A program made the position numbers and the translations under genes. From contig CAZEFW010000008.1 of NCBI GenBank assembly GCA_964511535.1, positions 44,476-108,475 on the forward strand: a DNA stretch of 64,000 bases. Reading direction: 5' to 3'. Of this stretch, positions 24,500 through 32,194 are shown in pieces. The first letter of the stretch is position 1, and each line of letters begins with the position of its first letter. A model generated the notes under the pieces. The model was not told the origin of the DNA. It saw nothing but the letters and a program-made list of their open reading frames with translations, and did no database searches. This stretch comes from CAZCFB01 sp964511535. GTDB taxonomy: Bacteria; Myxococcota_A; Polyangia; GCA-2747355; CAZCFB01.

Positions 24500-26175
24500 G
24501 GCCGCCTCGGCCTGCAGCGACGACGCAGCCCGATCAGCAGCAGGGCCAGCGCCGCCGGCGCCGCCGGCCCGGTGGGAGCCACCGCGCACCCCTCGTCCAG
24601 GGCGGAGGCCGGAGCGGGCGCCTCGGCCACGCGGTAGGCCTCCTCGGTGGCAGACAGCGGGGGCGTGGTGATCACCAGCCTGTCGGCCTGCCGGGTGAAG
24701 TCGGCGTGGGCCACGCCGTCGCGAGTCACGCTGTAGGAGCGGGTGGATTCCAGGCCCGTAACGGTGATGGTAGTGGGCCCGGTGGTGGCGCGCCCGCCGT
24801 TGACGGTGACCAGCAGCTCGCGCCGGGCTGGATCGTAGATCGCCTGGTTGACGAACGCCTTGTCGTTGCCCACGGCGGCCACGTGGGGCTGGCTGAAGAA
24901 GCTCGCCGGCCTGGCCCGCAGGGTGTTCTTGCGCAGGTTGTACTCCGCCGTGGTGGCCCGGGCCCACAGGGCCGGCGCGTTCTGAAACAGCAGCGGCACC
25001 GCGCGGATGAAGCTGTAGCCGTAGCGCGCGCCGTCGGCCTCCCAGGCGGGCTGGCCCAGCAGCTTGTTCAGGCCCGCCAGCAGCTTGGCGTGCAGCGCCT
25101 TTTCGCCCTGGGATCGGGCCATGATCATGGCCACCTCGGTGGTGGCGATATTCAGCGCGAAGGTGACCAGGTCCGTGGACTGGGCGCCGGGCCGCTCGAC
25201 GGCGATGGCGGTGCCCACACCGTGGGGCGACGCCGCGTCCTGCAGCACATGCAGCGCCTTGAACTTCGGATAGAGCGTGCCCATGGCCCACTTGTGATCC
25301 AGGGCGTCGAGGAAGGCGATGGAGATGCTGTTGAAGATGCCGCTGCGGGTCTTGACCAGCTGCTTGTCCGCGCTCTTTAGCGGCTTGTACATGTAGTAGA
25401 ACAGCCCGGTCGCCGGGTCCACCAGCCGCTTGCGGGTCCAGTCGAGCCAGGTCCTGGCCGTGGCCGCGTGCTTCGTGCCGTACAGGCGGTCGTACACCTC
25501 GAAGCCCACCCGGTGCTGGGTGTTGCAGATGACGAACACCTGGCCCGGCTCGCACGGGATGTTGTGGTGGTGCTCCCCCTGGGAGCTCTTTTCGTGGGCC
25601 TGTTCCTGCGCCAGCAGCTTGGCCAGCGCCTTGATGTCGGTGGAGAAGGTCTTTCCCTGCTTGCTCACCAGGGTCACGGGCAGCTCGTAGCGCCGGTCGC
25701 CGAACAGGCGCTGGTAGTTGGCCATCATGTAGAACAGGTACCCCTTGAACATCACGTTGTCGTCTGCGATGGGGTCGTCGCCGTACAGCTTCAGCCAGTC
25801 GTCCCAGGAGCGGTGGTGCAGCATCCTGGCCATGGCGCCGAGGTAGGCCTCGCGGTACGGGGCGCGGTAGGCCGGCGTGTGCTCGGCCACCGCCGCGATG
25901 GCGTGGGCCGATGCGGCGGCCAGGTAGCGGGTGAAGCCGAGCATGCCGCCGAAGGTCTTCTCCAGCGACAGGTCGCCCCAGTACAGGATGTCGAACTTGT
26001 CCGTCGGGCCGCTCAGCCCCGCGCGCAGCATGTTGAACATGCCTAGAGTCTCATTGTCCAGGTGAGGGTAGCCCTCCACCCGGGCGTGCGCGTCCGCCGG
26101 CGGCAGCAGCAGCAGGGCGGCGGTGGCCAGCGAAAGGATGGACGGGGCGAGTCGGGTGCGGCGTCTTGGTATCAT
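24496..26175 (-). CDS. Exported linalool dehydratase/isomerase-like protein with MYXO-CTERM-like tail
   Basis: A 559-residue exported protein: signal peptide to about residue 31 (PPADAHA). The body has alpha/alpha-barrel features of the linalool dehydratase/isomerase (LDI) family: HLDNETLG with Asp40, YWGDLSLEKTFGGMLG, SWDDWLKLYGDDPIADDNVM, and NIPCEPGQVFVICNTQH, in which Cys208 and Cys217 are nine residues apart as are the two active-site cysteines of LDI. A C-terminal tail of Gly-Cys, a hydrophobic run and an Arg cluster (LALLLIGLRRRCRPRRP) resembles MYXO-CTERM. The substrate is unknown; LDI-family proteins are diverse. AGGAG precedes the ATG. First gene of the 17599-26175 operon. Confidence 0.8.
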   Translation of the reverse strand: MIPRRRTRLAPSILSLATAALLLLPPADAHARVEGYPHLDNETLGMFNMLRAGLSGPTDKFDILYWGDLSLEKTFGGMLGFTRYLAAASAHAIAAVAEHTPAYRAPYREAYLGAMARMLHHRSWDDWLKLYGDDPIADDNVMFKGYLFYMMANYQRLFGDRRYELPVTLVSKQGKTFSTDIKALAKLLAQEQAHEKSSQGEHHHNIPCEPGQVFVICNTQHRVGFEVYDRLYGTKHAATARTWLDWTRKRLVDPATGLFYYMYKPLKSADKQLVKTRSGIFNSISIAFLDALDHKWAMGTLYPKFKALHVLQDAASPHGVGTAIAVERPGAQSTDLVTFALNIATTEVAMIMARSQGEKALHAKLLAGLNKLLGQPAWEADGARYGYSFIRAVPLLFQNAPALWARATTAEYNLRKNTLRARPASFFSQPHVAAVGNDKAFVNQAIYDPARRELLVTVNGGRATTGPTTITVTGLESTRSYSVTRDGVAHADFTRQADRLVITTPPLSATEEAYRVAEAPAPASALDEGCAVAPTGPAAPAALALLLIGLRRRCRPRRP

Positions 26176-26205
26176 GGCGTCTCCTAGATTACACCTGGAT
26201 CGACC

Positions 26206-27825
26206 ATGACCCCACACCCTCGCCCCGCGCTGTTGGCCCTCCTGCTGGCCGGCGCGGTGTTCGCCGGGTGCGCCGGGCCCCGCGCCGCCGCCCCCTCGCC
26301 AGCGCCCCCTGCTGCGCGCAAGCCGCCCCCTGCACCCGCGCCGCCGGCCGGGCCGCCCATGCTGCCGGCCCTGGACCGGGTGCCCCGGCTGTGCAAGCAG
26401 CCCGCGCCCGAGACGGTGACCCCGCAGGGCGCGCTGTCGGACCTGCGCCTGATGGAGGCGGTGCTGCGCAGGGGCTACGCCGGCCTCGACGTGCTGGCCA
26501 GGCGCGGGATCCAGTGGGCGCCGATCTTCGCGCGGGCCCGCAGCCGGGTGCGCGCGCTGAAGGGCGCGGTGAAGGTCGAGGCGCTGCGCCGGCTCCTGCT
26601 CGACGCCATGGGCGAGATCCCCGACGGGCACCTGGCCCTGTTCACCATCGGGCCCGACGGCAAGTGGCGCCATACCTCGCCGGCGCGGCACCGGGACGCC
26701 TGGACCAGCGGAGAGGCCAGCCGACGCCAGGGGGACCGGTTCGTGGACGCTGCCGGGGGGCAGCTGTTGAGATGTGACGGCCACGAGCAGCTGGACCAGC
26801 TGCTGCGCCCCGGCCCCGGGCCCGGCGGGACCGTGCTGTGGCGCCCTGTCCTGCTGCGCGCGGGCAAGCCCTCCACAGGGCTCACCTGCCACTGGAAGAA
26901 GCCGGCCGGAGGTCCTGCCGAGGCGCGCACCACCTCCTGGCGTCCGCTGCAACCCGCCCCGCCAGCGAGGAAGCGCGGCGCCGCGCGGCCGCCGGTGCTG
27001 GAGGTCAGGCCAGGCGAGGTGCCCTGGATCCGCCTGCGCGGCTTCGACTCTCGCCAGGCCGAGGCCATGGCGCGGTTCGAAGAGACGGCGCTGCTGGCCC
27101 GGGCCGCCGCCGTCACGGTGGTGGACCTGCGCGGCAACCCCGGCGGCAACGACACCCACGCACGCAACTGGTTCAAGGCCCTGACCAATCACGAGTTCCG
27201 CTATCCGATGATCCACGAGCTGCACAGCGAGGTGACCCGCCAGGGCGACCTGAACTGGGTCGGCTGCACCCTCACCTCCAGGCGGATGGACGCCGGCGGC
27301 CGCCGGCACTTCGAGCAGAAGCTGGTCCAGTACCGCGAACTGGCGGCCAGGGAGCGCGAGGGGGGGCCTTTCCGGCGATGGACCCGGCGGAGCTTCTCGG
27401 AGCGCGGCAAGGCCCCGTCGCCATACGGTGGCGCGCTGGTGGCGCTGGTGGACCGTCGGTGCGCGTCGTCGTGTGAGGTGTTCCTGGACTACGCCCGGCA
27501 GCTGCCCGGCACCCTGGTGGTGGGCGAGAACAGCGCCGGCGTGGGGGAGATCGGCGAGACCCGCGAGTACCTGCTGCCCCACAGCGGCATCTGGGTCCAG
27601 GCGGGAAAGAAGTGGTTCCAGTCCCGCGCCGGAGCCAAGCGCGCCACCGAGGGAACCGGGCACCTGCCGGACCTGTGGCTGGAGGGCGCCGACTGGCCCG
27701 CCCAGGTGGACGCCCTGACCCGCTGCCTGGTCAAGCCAGCCTGCCGCGACACCCTACGCGACACCCTACGTGACAGCCTACGTAACAGCCTCAGGCGCGC
27801 CCGCCTCAGCCCCGCCGCCCCCTGA
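26206..27825 (+). CDS. S41-family peptidase-like lipoprotein
   Basis: A 539-residue protein with lipobox FAGC (Cys22) and a Pro/Ala-rich linker to ~residue 50. Residues ~270-490 match the C-terminal processing peptidase (tail-specific protease, S41) fold: PWIRLRGFDSRQAEAM, VVDLRGNPGGND, ALVALVDRRCASSCEVFLDY (nucleophile Ser within ASSCE) and GTLVVGENSAGVGEIG. No PDZ domain is obvious. Expected location is the outer or inner membrane facing the periplasm. The C-terminus ends in short repeats of TLRD type made by a DNA tandem repeat. Only 30 bp separate its start from that of the divergent LDI-like gene. Confidence 0.88.
   Translation: MTPHPRPALLALLLAGAVFAGCAGPRAAAPSPAPPAARKPPPAPAPPAGPPMLPALDRVPRLCKQPAPETVTPQGALSDLRLMEAVLRRGYAGLDVLARRGIQWAPIFARARSRVRALKGAVKVEALRRLLLDAMGEIPDGHLALFTIGPDGKWRHTSPARHRDAWTSGEASRRQGDRFVDAAGGQLLRCDGHEQLDQLLRPGPGPGGTVLWRPVLLRAGKPSTGLTCHWKKPAGGPAEARTTSWRPLQPAPPARKRGAARPPVLEVRPGEVPWIRLRGFDSRQAEAMARFEETALLARAAAVTVVDLRGNPGGNDTHARNWFKALTNHEFRYPMIHELHSEVTRQGDLNWVGCTLTSRRMDAGGRRHFEQKLVQYRELAAREREGGPFRRWTRRSFSERGKAPSPYGGALVALVDRRCASSCEVFLDYARQLPGTLVVGENSAGVGEIGETREYLLPHSGIWVQAGKKWFQSRAGAKRATEGTGHLPDLWLEGADWPAQVDALTRCLVKPACRDTLRDTLRDSLRNSLRRARLSPAAP
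27747..27793 (+). repeat. 12-bp tandem repeat in the S41 gene 3' end
   Basis: Four imperfect copies of GACACCCTACGY encode RDTLRDTLRDSLRNSLRR. The unit includes CTACGT, as does the hexamer repeat upstream of mevalonate kinase. The count of copies would change the protein tail in multiples of four residues without a frameshift. Confidence 0.65.
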
Positions 27826-28030
27826 CCCACCGCGCCCCGTCCCGCGCCGCCATGCCCACCAGCACCACCCAGGGCGCCCCGTGCATCACCAGGTCGAACC
27901 AGTCCGCGGCACCCATGCCCACCGCGCCGCCGGCCACCCAGCGCAGCTTGCCCACCAGATGCGGCTCCGGAGCGAAAGGCGCCAGCCCGAGGGTCAAGCA
28001 GGCGAGTATGACCAGAGCGTAAGGACCCAT
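27806..28030 (-). CDS. Small membrane protein (annotated elsewhere as short RND transporter-like)
   Basis: A 74-residue protein with two hydrophobic segments around a conserved-looking centre: LGLAPFAPEPHLVGKLRW and DWFDLVMHGAPWVVLVGM. I recognise this as a widespread short membrane protein often labelled RND transporter although it is far too small to be one; its function is unknown. The gene is convergent with the S41 gene, their 3' ends overlapping by 20 bp. ATG at 28030 fits the family length. Confidence 0.72.
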   Translation of the reverse strand: MGPYALVILACLTLGLAPFAPEPHLVGKLRWVAGGAVGMGAADWFDLVMHGAPWVVLVGMAARDGARWVRGRRG

Positions 28031-28056
28031 CTGTCCATATCAGGGCACAAAAACCG

Positions 28057-28102
28057 CGGGGACGCTTTTCAGAAATTCAGTTGTTCAGAAAAGGGGACGC
28101 GA
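28057..28102. repeat. Small repeat element with GGGGACGC ends
   Basis: GGGGACGC occurs twice in direct orientation (28059 and 28094 regions), with TTTTCAGAA and TTCAGAAAA near-inverted between them. It lies in the 88-bp gap between two minus-strand genes. It resembles the small REP-like sequences scattered by Y1-type transposases, but one copy alone is weak evidence. Confidence 0.4.
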
Positions 28103-28118
28103 CCGGGGGCCAGGGAGC

Positions 28119-30833
28119 TTACCGGCGGCGCCGCTTGAGCGCGGCGCCCACCACCACCAGCCCCAGCAGCAGCCACACCATGGGAAGCAGGTGGCTCCCA
28201 CCGCGCGGCGGGGCGGCCGGCGACATGGCGCACTCGCAGCCGGTCTCGCCGCCGGAGCAGTCGTCGTCCTTGACCCCGTTGCAGTTGTTGTCCTTGCCGT
28301 TGCACACCTCGGCCGCGCCGGGGTAGGCGAGCGGGTCGTTCTCGTCGCAGTCCCAGTTGGAGCACTTGGGCCCGATGCCGAAACCGTCCGCGTCCTTGTC
28401 CTCGCACAGGGCGCACCCCTCGTCGATGCTGCCGTTGCAGTTGTTGTCCTTGTTGTCGGCGCAGATCTCCTTGGCCCACGGGTGCACGCCGCCGTCCTTG
28501 TCGTCGCAGTCCCGCTTGCAGCTCGCCTTGGAGTTGGGGTCATTGCAGCAGTGGGCGCCGATGCCGAAGGTGTCATAGTCCGCGTCGGTGCACAGCACGC
28601 CGGCGCACCCCTCGTCGATGGAGCCGTTGCAGTTGTTGTCCACCTTGTCGCCGCACACCTCCGCCGCGTAGGGGTAGACCGCCGTGTCCGCGTCGTTGCA
28701 GTCCGCCAGCTTGCAGTCCTTGCCCACACCCCAACCGTCGCCGTCGCTGTCGGTGCACTTCACCCCGGGGCAGCCGTCGTCCACCGTCAGGTCGCAGTCG
28801 TTGTCCACCCCGTCGCCGCACAGCTCCTTGGCGTCCGGGTGCACCAGCTTGTTGGTGTCGTCGCAGTCCCGCTGCCCGCTCGCCCCGCCGCCCACCTTGT
28901 AACCGTCGCCGTCGCTGTCCACCGACCCGGGGCAGCCGTCGTCGGGCACGCCGTCGCAGTCGTTGTCCACCCCGTCACCGCACTTCTCCTTGGCGTTGGG
29001 GTGGATGGAGAACTTGTTGTCCTTGCAGTCCTGCGGCCCGGGGCACCCCTTGCCCACGCCGTAGCCGTCGGCGTCCGCGTCCACGCACTGCCGCCCGGGG
29101 CAGCCGTCGTCGGCGATCTTGTTGCAGTTGTCGTCGATGTTGTCGCCGCACACCTCAGGCGCGAAGGGGTAGACCTTCTTGTTGTTGTCGTCGCAGTCGG
29201 GCAGCACGCAGTCCTTGCCCACGCCGAAGCTGTCGCCGTCCTTGTCGTTGCAGTCCACACCAGGGCAGCCGTCGTCGGCGGTCAGGTCGCAGTCCTGGTC
29301 GATCTTGTCCCCGCAGATCTCCTTGGCCATGGGGTTGATCTTCAAGTCCGTGTCGTCGCAGTCGGGGATCCCCTTGCAGCCGGTGCCGGTGCCCACGCCG
29401 TCCATGTCCTTGTCCACGCAGTTGACCCCGGGGCAGCCGTCGTCCACCAGCTTGTTGCAGTTGTCGTCCTTGTTGTTGCCGCAGGTCTCGGTGGCCCAGG
29501 GGTAGACCGCCTTGTTGTTGTCGTCGCAGTCGGCCAGCTTGCAGTCCTTGCCCACGCCGAAGCTGTCGCCGTCGCGGTCCACGCAGTCCACGCCGGGGCA
29601 TCCGTCGTCAGGGGTCAGGTCGCAGTCCTGGTCGATCTTGTCGCCGCACTTCTCCTTCTCCTTGGGGCTGATCTTGGCGTTGTTGTCGTTGCAGTCGGGG
29701 ATGCCGGTGCAGCCGCTGCCCACGCCGTAGCCGTCCTTGTCGGCGTCGGTGCACGACCCGCCCGACGTCCCGCCGCTGCCCACCGTCACCGACAACAGGC
29801 TGGTCAGGTTGTTCGACTCGTTCGGCTCGCTGACGAAGTTGTCCGCGTCGGCCATGGCGTACGAGGAGTACGTGCCGTCAGGCGCGCTCGTGCGCTGGAA
29901 GGTCAGGTTGGTGCACGCCGAGGCCGCCAGGCTGGTCACCCCCTGCACCACGTCCCCCGGCTCGCCCAGGGTCGGCGCCTGCTTCGGCTTGTGGTAGTAG
30001 ACGTCCACGTAGAACTTGCTCACCCCCACCACGCCCTTGTTACACACCCGCACCGCGTAGGTGATGGTGGAGCCGGTGGTCTTGGAGGTGAAGGTGGTGA
30101 TGGCCAGGTCGGGGTTGGCCATGGAGTAGGCCACCGGTCCCTTGGGGTTGTTCGACTCGCGGCACTCCACAACGAAGTCGCCGCTGTCGGCCCGGGCCCA
30201 GGCGGTGAAGCTGCCGTTGGGCCGCAGCCCGCCGCTGACGATCAGGTCCTTGCACTTGCCCGGCGACAGGCTCGTCACCGACTTGAAGATGTCGCCCATG
30301 GACTTGGACGGCGGCGCCGAGCCCCGGTTGTGCCAGAACCCGACGCGGAACTTCTTGGCGTCCATGGAGCCCTGGTTGCACACCGTGGCCTTGTAGGTCA
30401 CCGCCGCGCCGTTCTTCTCGATGGAGAAGCTCTTGATGTACACGTCCGGCCCCACGCACACCTCAAGCGGACCGGAGACGTTGTTGGTCTCGTTCGGCTC
30501 GAACACCTTGCCCGCCCAGTCGATGTAGGCGTAGCTCTTGTACAGCCCCACCGGGGCGCCGTTGCGGGTGAGCGTCCGCTTCTTGCACAGCAGGCCGGTG
30601 GAGATGTTGGTCTGCTGGTCCGGGGTCTGGCCCACCGTGGGCTTGGTGGCCGGGTTGTAGTACAGCCCCAGCGACGCGCCCGATCCCGATGTGGACCCGG
30701 ATTCGCAGGCGTCCACCTCGTAGTTCACCGTGGATCCAGTGGCGGTGTAGGTGAAGCTCTTGATGTAGAGGTCCGCCTGCGCGGGGGCAGGGAAGACCAG
30801 CAGAAACAGTACTAATAGGGTAGAATATTTCAT
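28119..30833 (-). CDS. Surface protein: CARDB domains, nine MopE-like metal-binding repeats, MYXO-CTERM
   Basis: A 904-residue exported protein. Signal peptide ~1-20 (VFPAPAQA). Three CARDB-type adhesion domains occupy ~21-350, each starting like DLYIKSF, DVYIKSF or DLAITTF. Residues ~358-862 hold nine repeats of ~55 residues of the form DxDGDxxGVGxxC ... DCDD ... P.A.E.CGD..DnnCn...DDGC, the Cys/Asp-rich motif of MopE-type putative metal-binding proteins (calcium or copper). The tail CECAMSP, hydrophobic segment and RRRR is a MYXO-CTERM sorting signal, predicting surface anchoring. A long opposite-strand frame is an artefact of codon bias. Divergent from the gene at 30884. Confidence 0.92.
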   Translation of the reverse strand: MKYSTLLVLFLLVFPAPAQADLYIKSFTYTATGSTVNYEVDACESGSTSGSGASLGLYYNPATKPTVGQTPDQQTNISTGLLCKKRTLTRNGAPVGLYKSYAYIDWAGKVFEPNETNNVSGPLEVCVGPDVYIKSFSIEKNGAAVTYKATVCNQGSMDAKKFRVGFWHNRGSAPPSKSMGDIFKSVTSLSPGKCKDLIVSGGLRPNGSFTAWARADSGDFVVECRESNNPKGPVAYSMANPDLAITTFTSKTTGSTITYAVRVCNKGVVGVSKFYVDVYYHKPKQAPTLGEPGDVVQGVTSLAASACTNLTFQRTSAPDGTYSSYAMADADNFVSEPNESNNLTSLLSVTVGSGGTSGGSCTDADKDGYGVGSGCTGIPDCNDNNAKISPKEKEKCGDKIDQDCDLTPDDGCPGVDCVDRDGDSFGVGKDCKLADCDDNNKAVYPWATETCGNNKDDNCNKLVDDGCPGVNCVDKDMDGVGTGTGCKGIPDCDDTDLKINPMAKEICGDKIDQDCDLTADDGCPGVDCNDKDGDSFGVGKDCVLPDCDDNNKKVYPFAPEVCGDNIDDNCNKIADDGCPGRQCVDADADGYGVGKGCPGPQDCKDNKFSIHPNAKEKCGDGVDNDCDGVPDDGCPGSVDSDGDGYKVGGGASGQRDCDDTNKLVHPDAKELCGDGVDNDCDLTVDDGCPGVKCTDSDGDGWGVGKDCKLADCNDADTAVYPYAAEVCGDKVDNNCNGSIDEGCAGVLCTDADYDTFGIGAHCCNDPNSKASCKRDCDDKDGGVHPWAKEICADNKDNNCNGSIDEGCALCEDKDADGFGIGPKCSNWDCDENDPLAYPGAAEVCNGKDNNCNGVKDDDCSGGETGCECAMSPAAPPRGGSHLLPMVWLLLGLVVVGAALKRRRR
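28260..29762 (-). repeat. Coding tandem repeats, nine units of ~165 bp
   Basis: This is the DNA of the nine Cys/Asp-rich repeats in the surface protein at 28119. Units are recognisable by shared blocks near CCGCACACCTC and GGGCAGCCGTCGTC. They differ enough that recent expansion by slippage is unlikely for most units, but units 2 and 4 are closer to each other (both DSFGVGKDC). Confidence 0.8.
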
Positions 30834-30837
30834 TCCT

Positions 30838-30865
30838 TTGACGGTAACGGGCCGTCGTGTATAAG
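30838..30865 (+). promoter_or_regulatory. Sigma70-like promoter for the gene at 30884
   Basis: TTGACG (30838-30843), 16-bp spacer, TATAAG (30860-30865). Predicted transcription start is about 30872, twelve bases before the ATG at 30884. It excludes the in-frame GTG at 30857 as start. Confidence 0.6.
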
Positions 30866-30883
30866 GTCAAGTTACTGGGAGCC

Positions 30884-32194
30884 ATGCTCGTTCGCCTCCA
30901 CCCCATAGTTTGCACGCTGGTCCTGACTGCCCTGCTTCTTCCCGGCAGCCCGGCGCTGGCGCAAGTGGCGGAGATCCTCATCGTGCCCGTGGGCAAAGGC
31001 CAGGCCTTCGAGCCCACCGCCAAGGTGGCTACCGCCATGGCGCGGCTGCTGAACAAGGGCGCCAAGGTGCCCGTGGCTGCGCTCTACTTCCCATTCCCTG
31101 CCTCGCCCCCGCCGTCCAAGAGGTCGGTGCGCAAGGCGGTCAAGCTGCGCAAACAGCTGCGCCGCGCCTTCGATCAGATGGCCTACGCCAAGGCAGCCCG
31201 GCTGGCGGACAAGCTGCGGGATATCGAGAAGGACATGATGAAGCGCGGCCGCGGCTCCAAGGGGTACGTCGCGGCCCTGCACTACCTCGCCGCCATTGCC
31301 CAGTCCAACGACAAGATCAAAAAATCGTTCAAGTACATGAACGACGCGGTGCTGTTCAACAACAAGCCGCCGTCCAAGGCGACCTTCAACCCGGAGGTGC
31401 TGCGGCTGCACCAGCGCGTGATGGCCGAGCGCAGCGCCGCGGGCAAGCTGACCCTGGAATCCTCCCCCGCCGGGCTGATCTGGTTCAACAACACCCTCGA
31501 GGGCCTGGCCGTGGGCAAGCTCAAGAAGCCCGCCGGGCTCTACCTGGTGCGCTACTTCCGGCCGGGGCACATCCCGCGCAAGCGCTGGGTGCGCGTCAAG
31601 GCCCACCGGGAGCGCGACCTCGCCACCGTGCTCAACAAGGACGAGTCCCCCGAGCCCGAGATCATCGGCCAGCTGCGCAAGGACGCGAAGGGCAAGGATC
31701 CGGGGGACACGATCAAGAAGCTCGCCCTGGAGCAGGCCTCGATCCACGTGGTCCTGGTGGGCGCCACCCGCGGGTGCAAGCCCGACAAGTGCACCATCTC
31801 GGTGGCCTGGGCCGAAGAAGATGTCTGGAAGCTGAAGAAGAAGGCGCGGCTCAAGGGCGACGTCAAGAAGGTGGCCCTGTCCCTGATGCCCGAGCTGAAG
31901 CTGCGGGCCACCCAGCCGGACGAAGACGAGCAGCAGGAGATCGCCCGCCAGAAAGCCGAAAAAGAGAAGAAGCGCAGGAAGCTCGCCGCCACGCCCCTGA
32001 CCGTCAGCCAGTGCATCACCAACTCCCAGTGCCCCGCGCGGCACAAGTGTGAGGCCGGGCGCTGCGTCAAGCATGTCCCTGTGACAAAGAAGTGGTGGTT
32101 CTGGACCATCGTGGGCGCGGCCGTTGTGGGCGCCACCGTGGGCATCGCCGTGCCGCTCTCCATGCCGGACAGCCCGGTCATCGAGGTGCGGTGA
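30884..32194 (+). CDS. Exported PEGA-like protein with C-terminal transmembrane helix
   Basis: A 436-residue protein with a signal peptide (LLLPGSPALAQ). A helical TPR-like region (~75-165, Lys/Arg-rich, e.g. KLRKQLRRAFDQMAYAKAARL) precedes a PEGA-like segment (~190-245, KLTLESSPAGLIWFNNTLEG). A charged linker, a small four-Cys motif (QCITNSQCPARHKCEAGRC) and a transmembrane helix starting WWFWTIVGAAVVG follow. The architecture matches the lipoprotein at 8811. ATG at 30884 is chosen from the promoter position and signal peptide; GTG at 30857 would precede the transcript start. Overlaps the next gene (TGATG). Function unknown; an envelope role is likely. Confidence 0.8.
   Translation: MLVRLHPIVCTLVLTALLLPGSPALAQVAEILIVPVGKGQAFEPTAKVATAMARLLNKGAKVPVAALYFPFPASPPPSKRSVRKAVKLRKQLRRAFDQMAYAKAARLADKLRDIEKDMMKRGRGSKGYVAALHYLAAIAQSNDKIKKSFKYMNDAVLFNNKPPSKATFNPEVLRLHQRVMAERSAAGKLTLESSPAGLIWFNNTLEGLAVGKLKKPAGLYLVRYFRPGHIPRKRWVRVKAHRERDLATVLNKDESPEPEIIGQLRKDAKGKDPGDTIKKLALEQASIHVVLVGATRGCKPDKCTISVAWAEEDVWKLKKKARLKGDVKKVALSLMPELKLRATQPDEDEQQEIARQKAEKEKKRRKLAATPLTVSQCITNSQCPARHKCEAGRCVKHVPVTKKWWFWTIVGAAVVGATVGIAVPLSMPDSPVIEVR

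Noticed and set aside
27806..28030. True RND efflux transporter
   Set aside because: At 74 residues with two membrane segments it cannot be an RND pump; the label is only a habit in databases.
28260..29762. Possible CRISPR-like repeat array
   Set aside because: Repeat units are about 165 bp, in frame and protein-coding, with no short identical repeats and spacers and no cas genes.
28191..30815. 874-codon open frame opposite the CARDB/MopE-like gene
   Set aside because: It is valine/histidine-rich with no signal peptide or domain, and mirrors the Asp/Cys codons of the real gene; the minus-strand product has clear domains.
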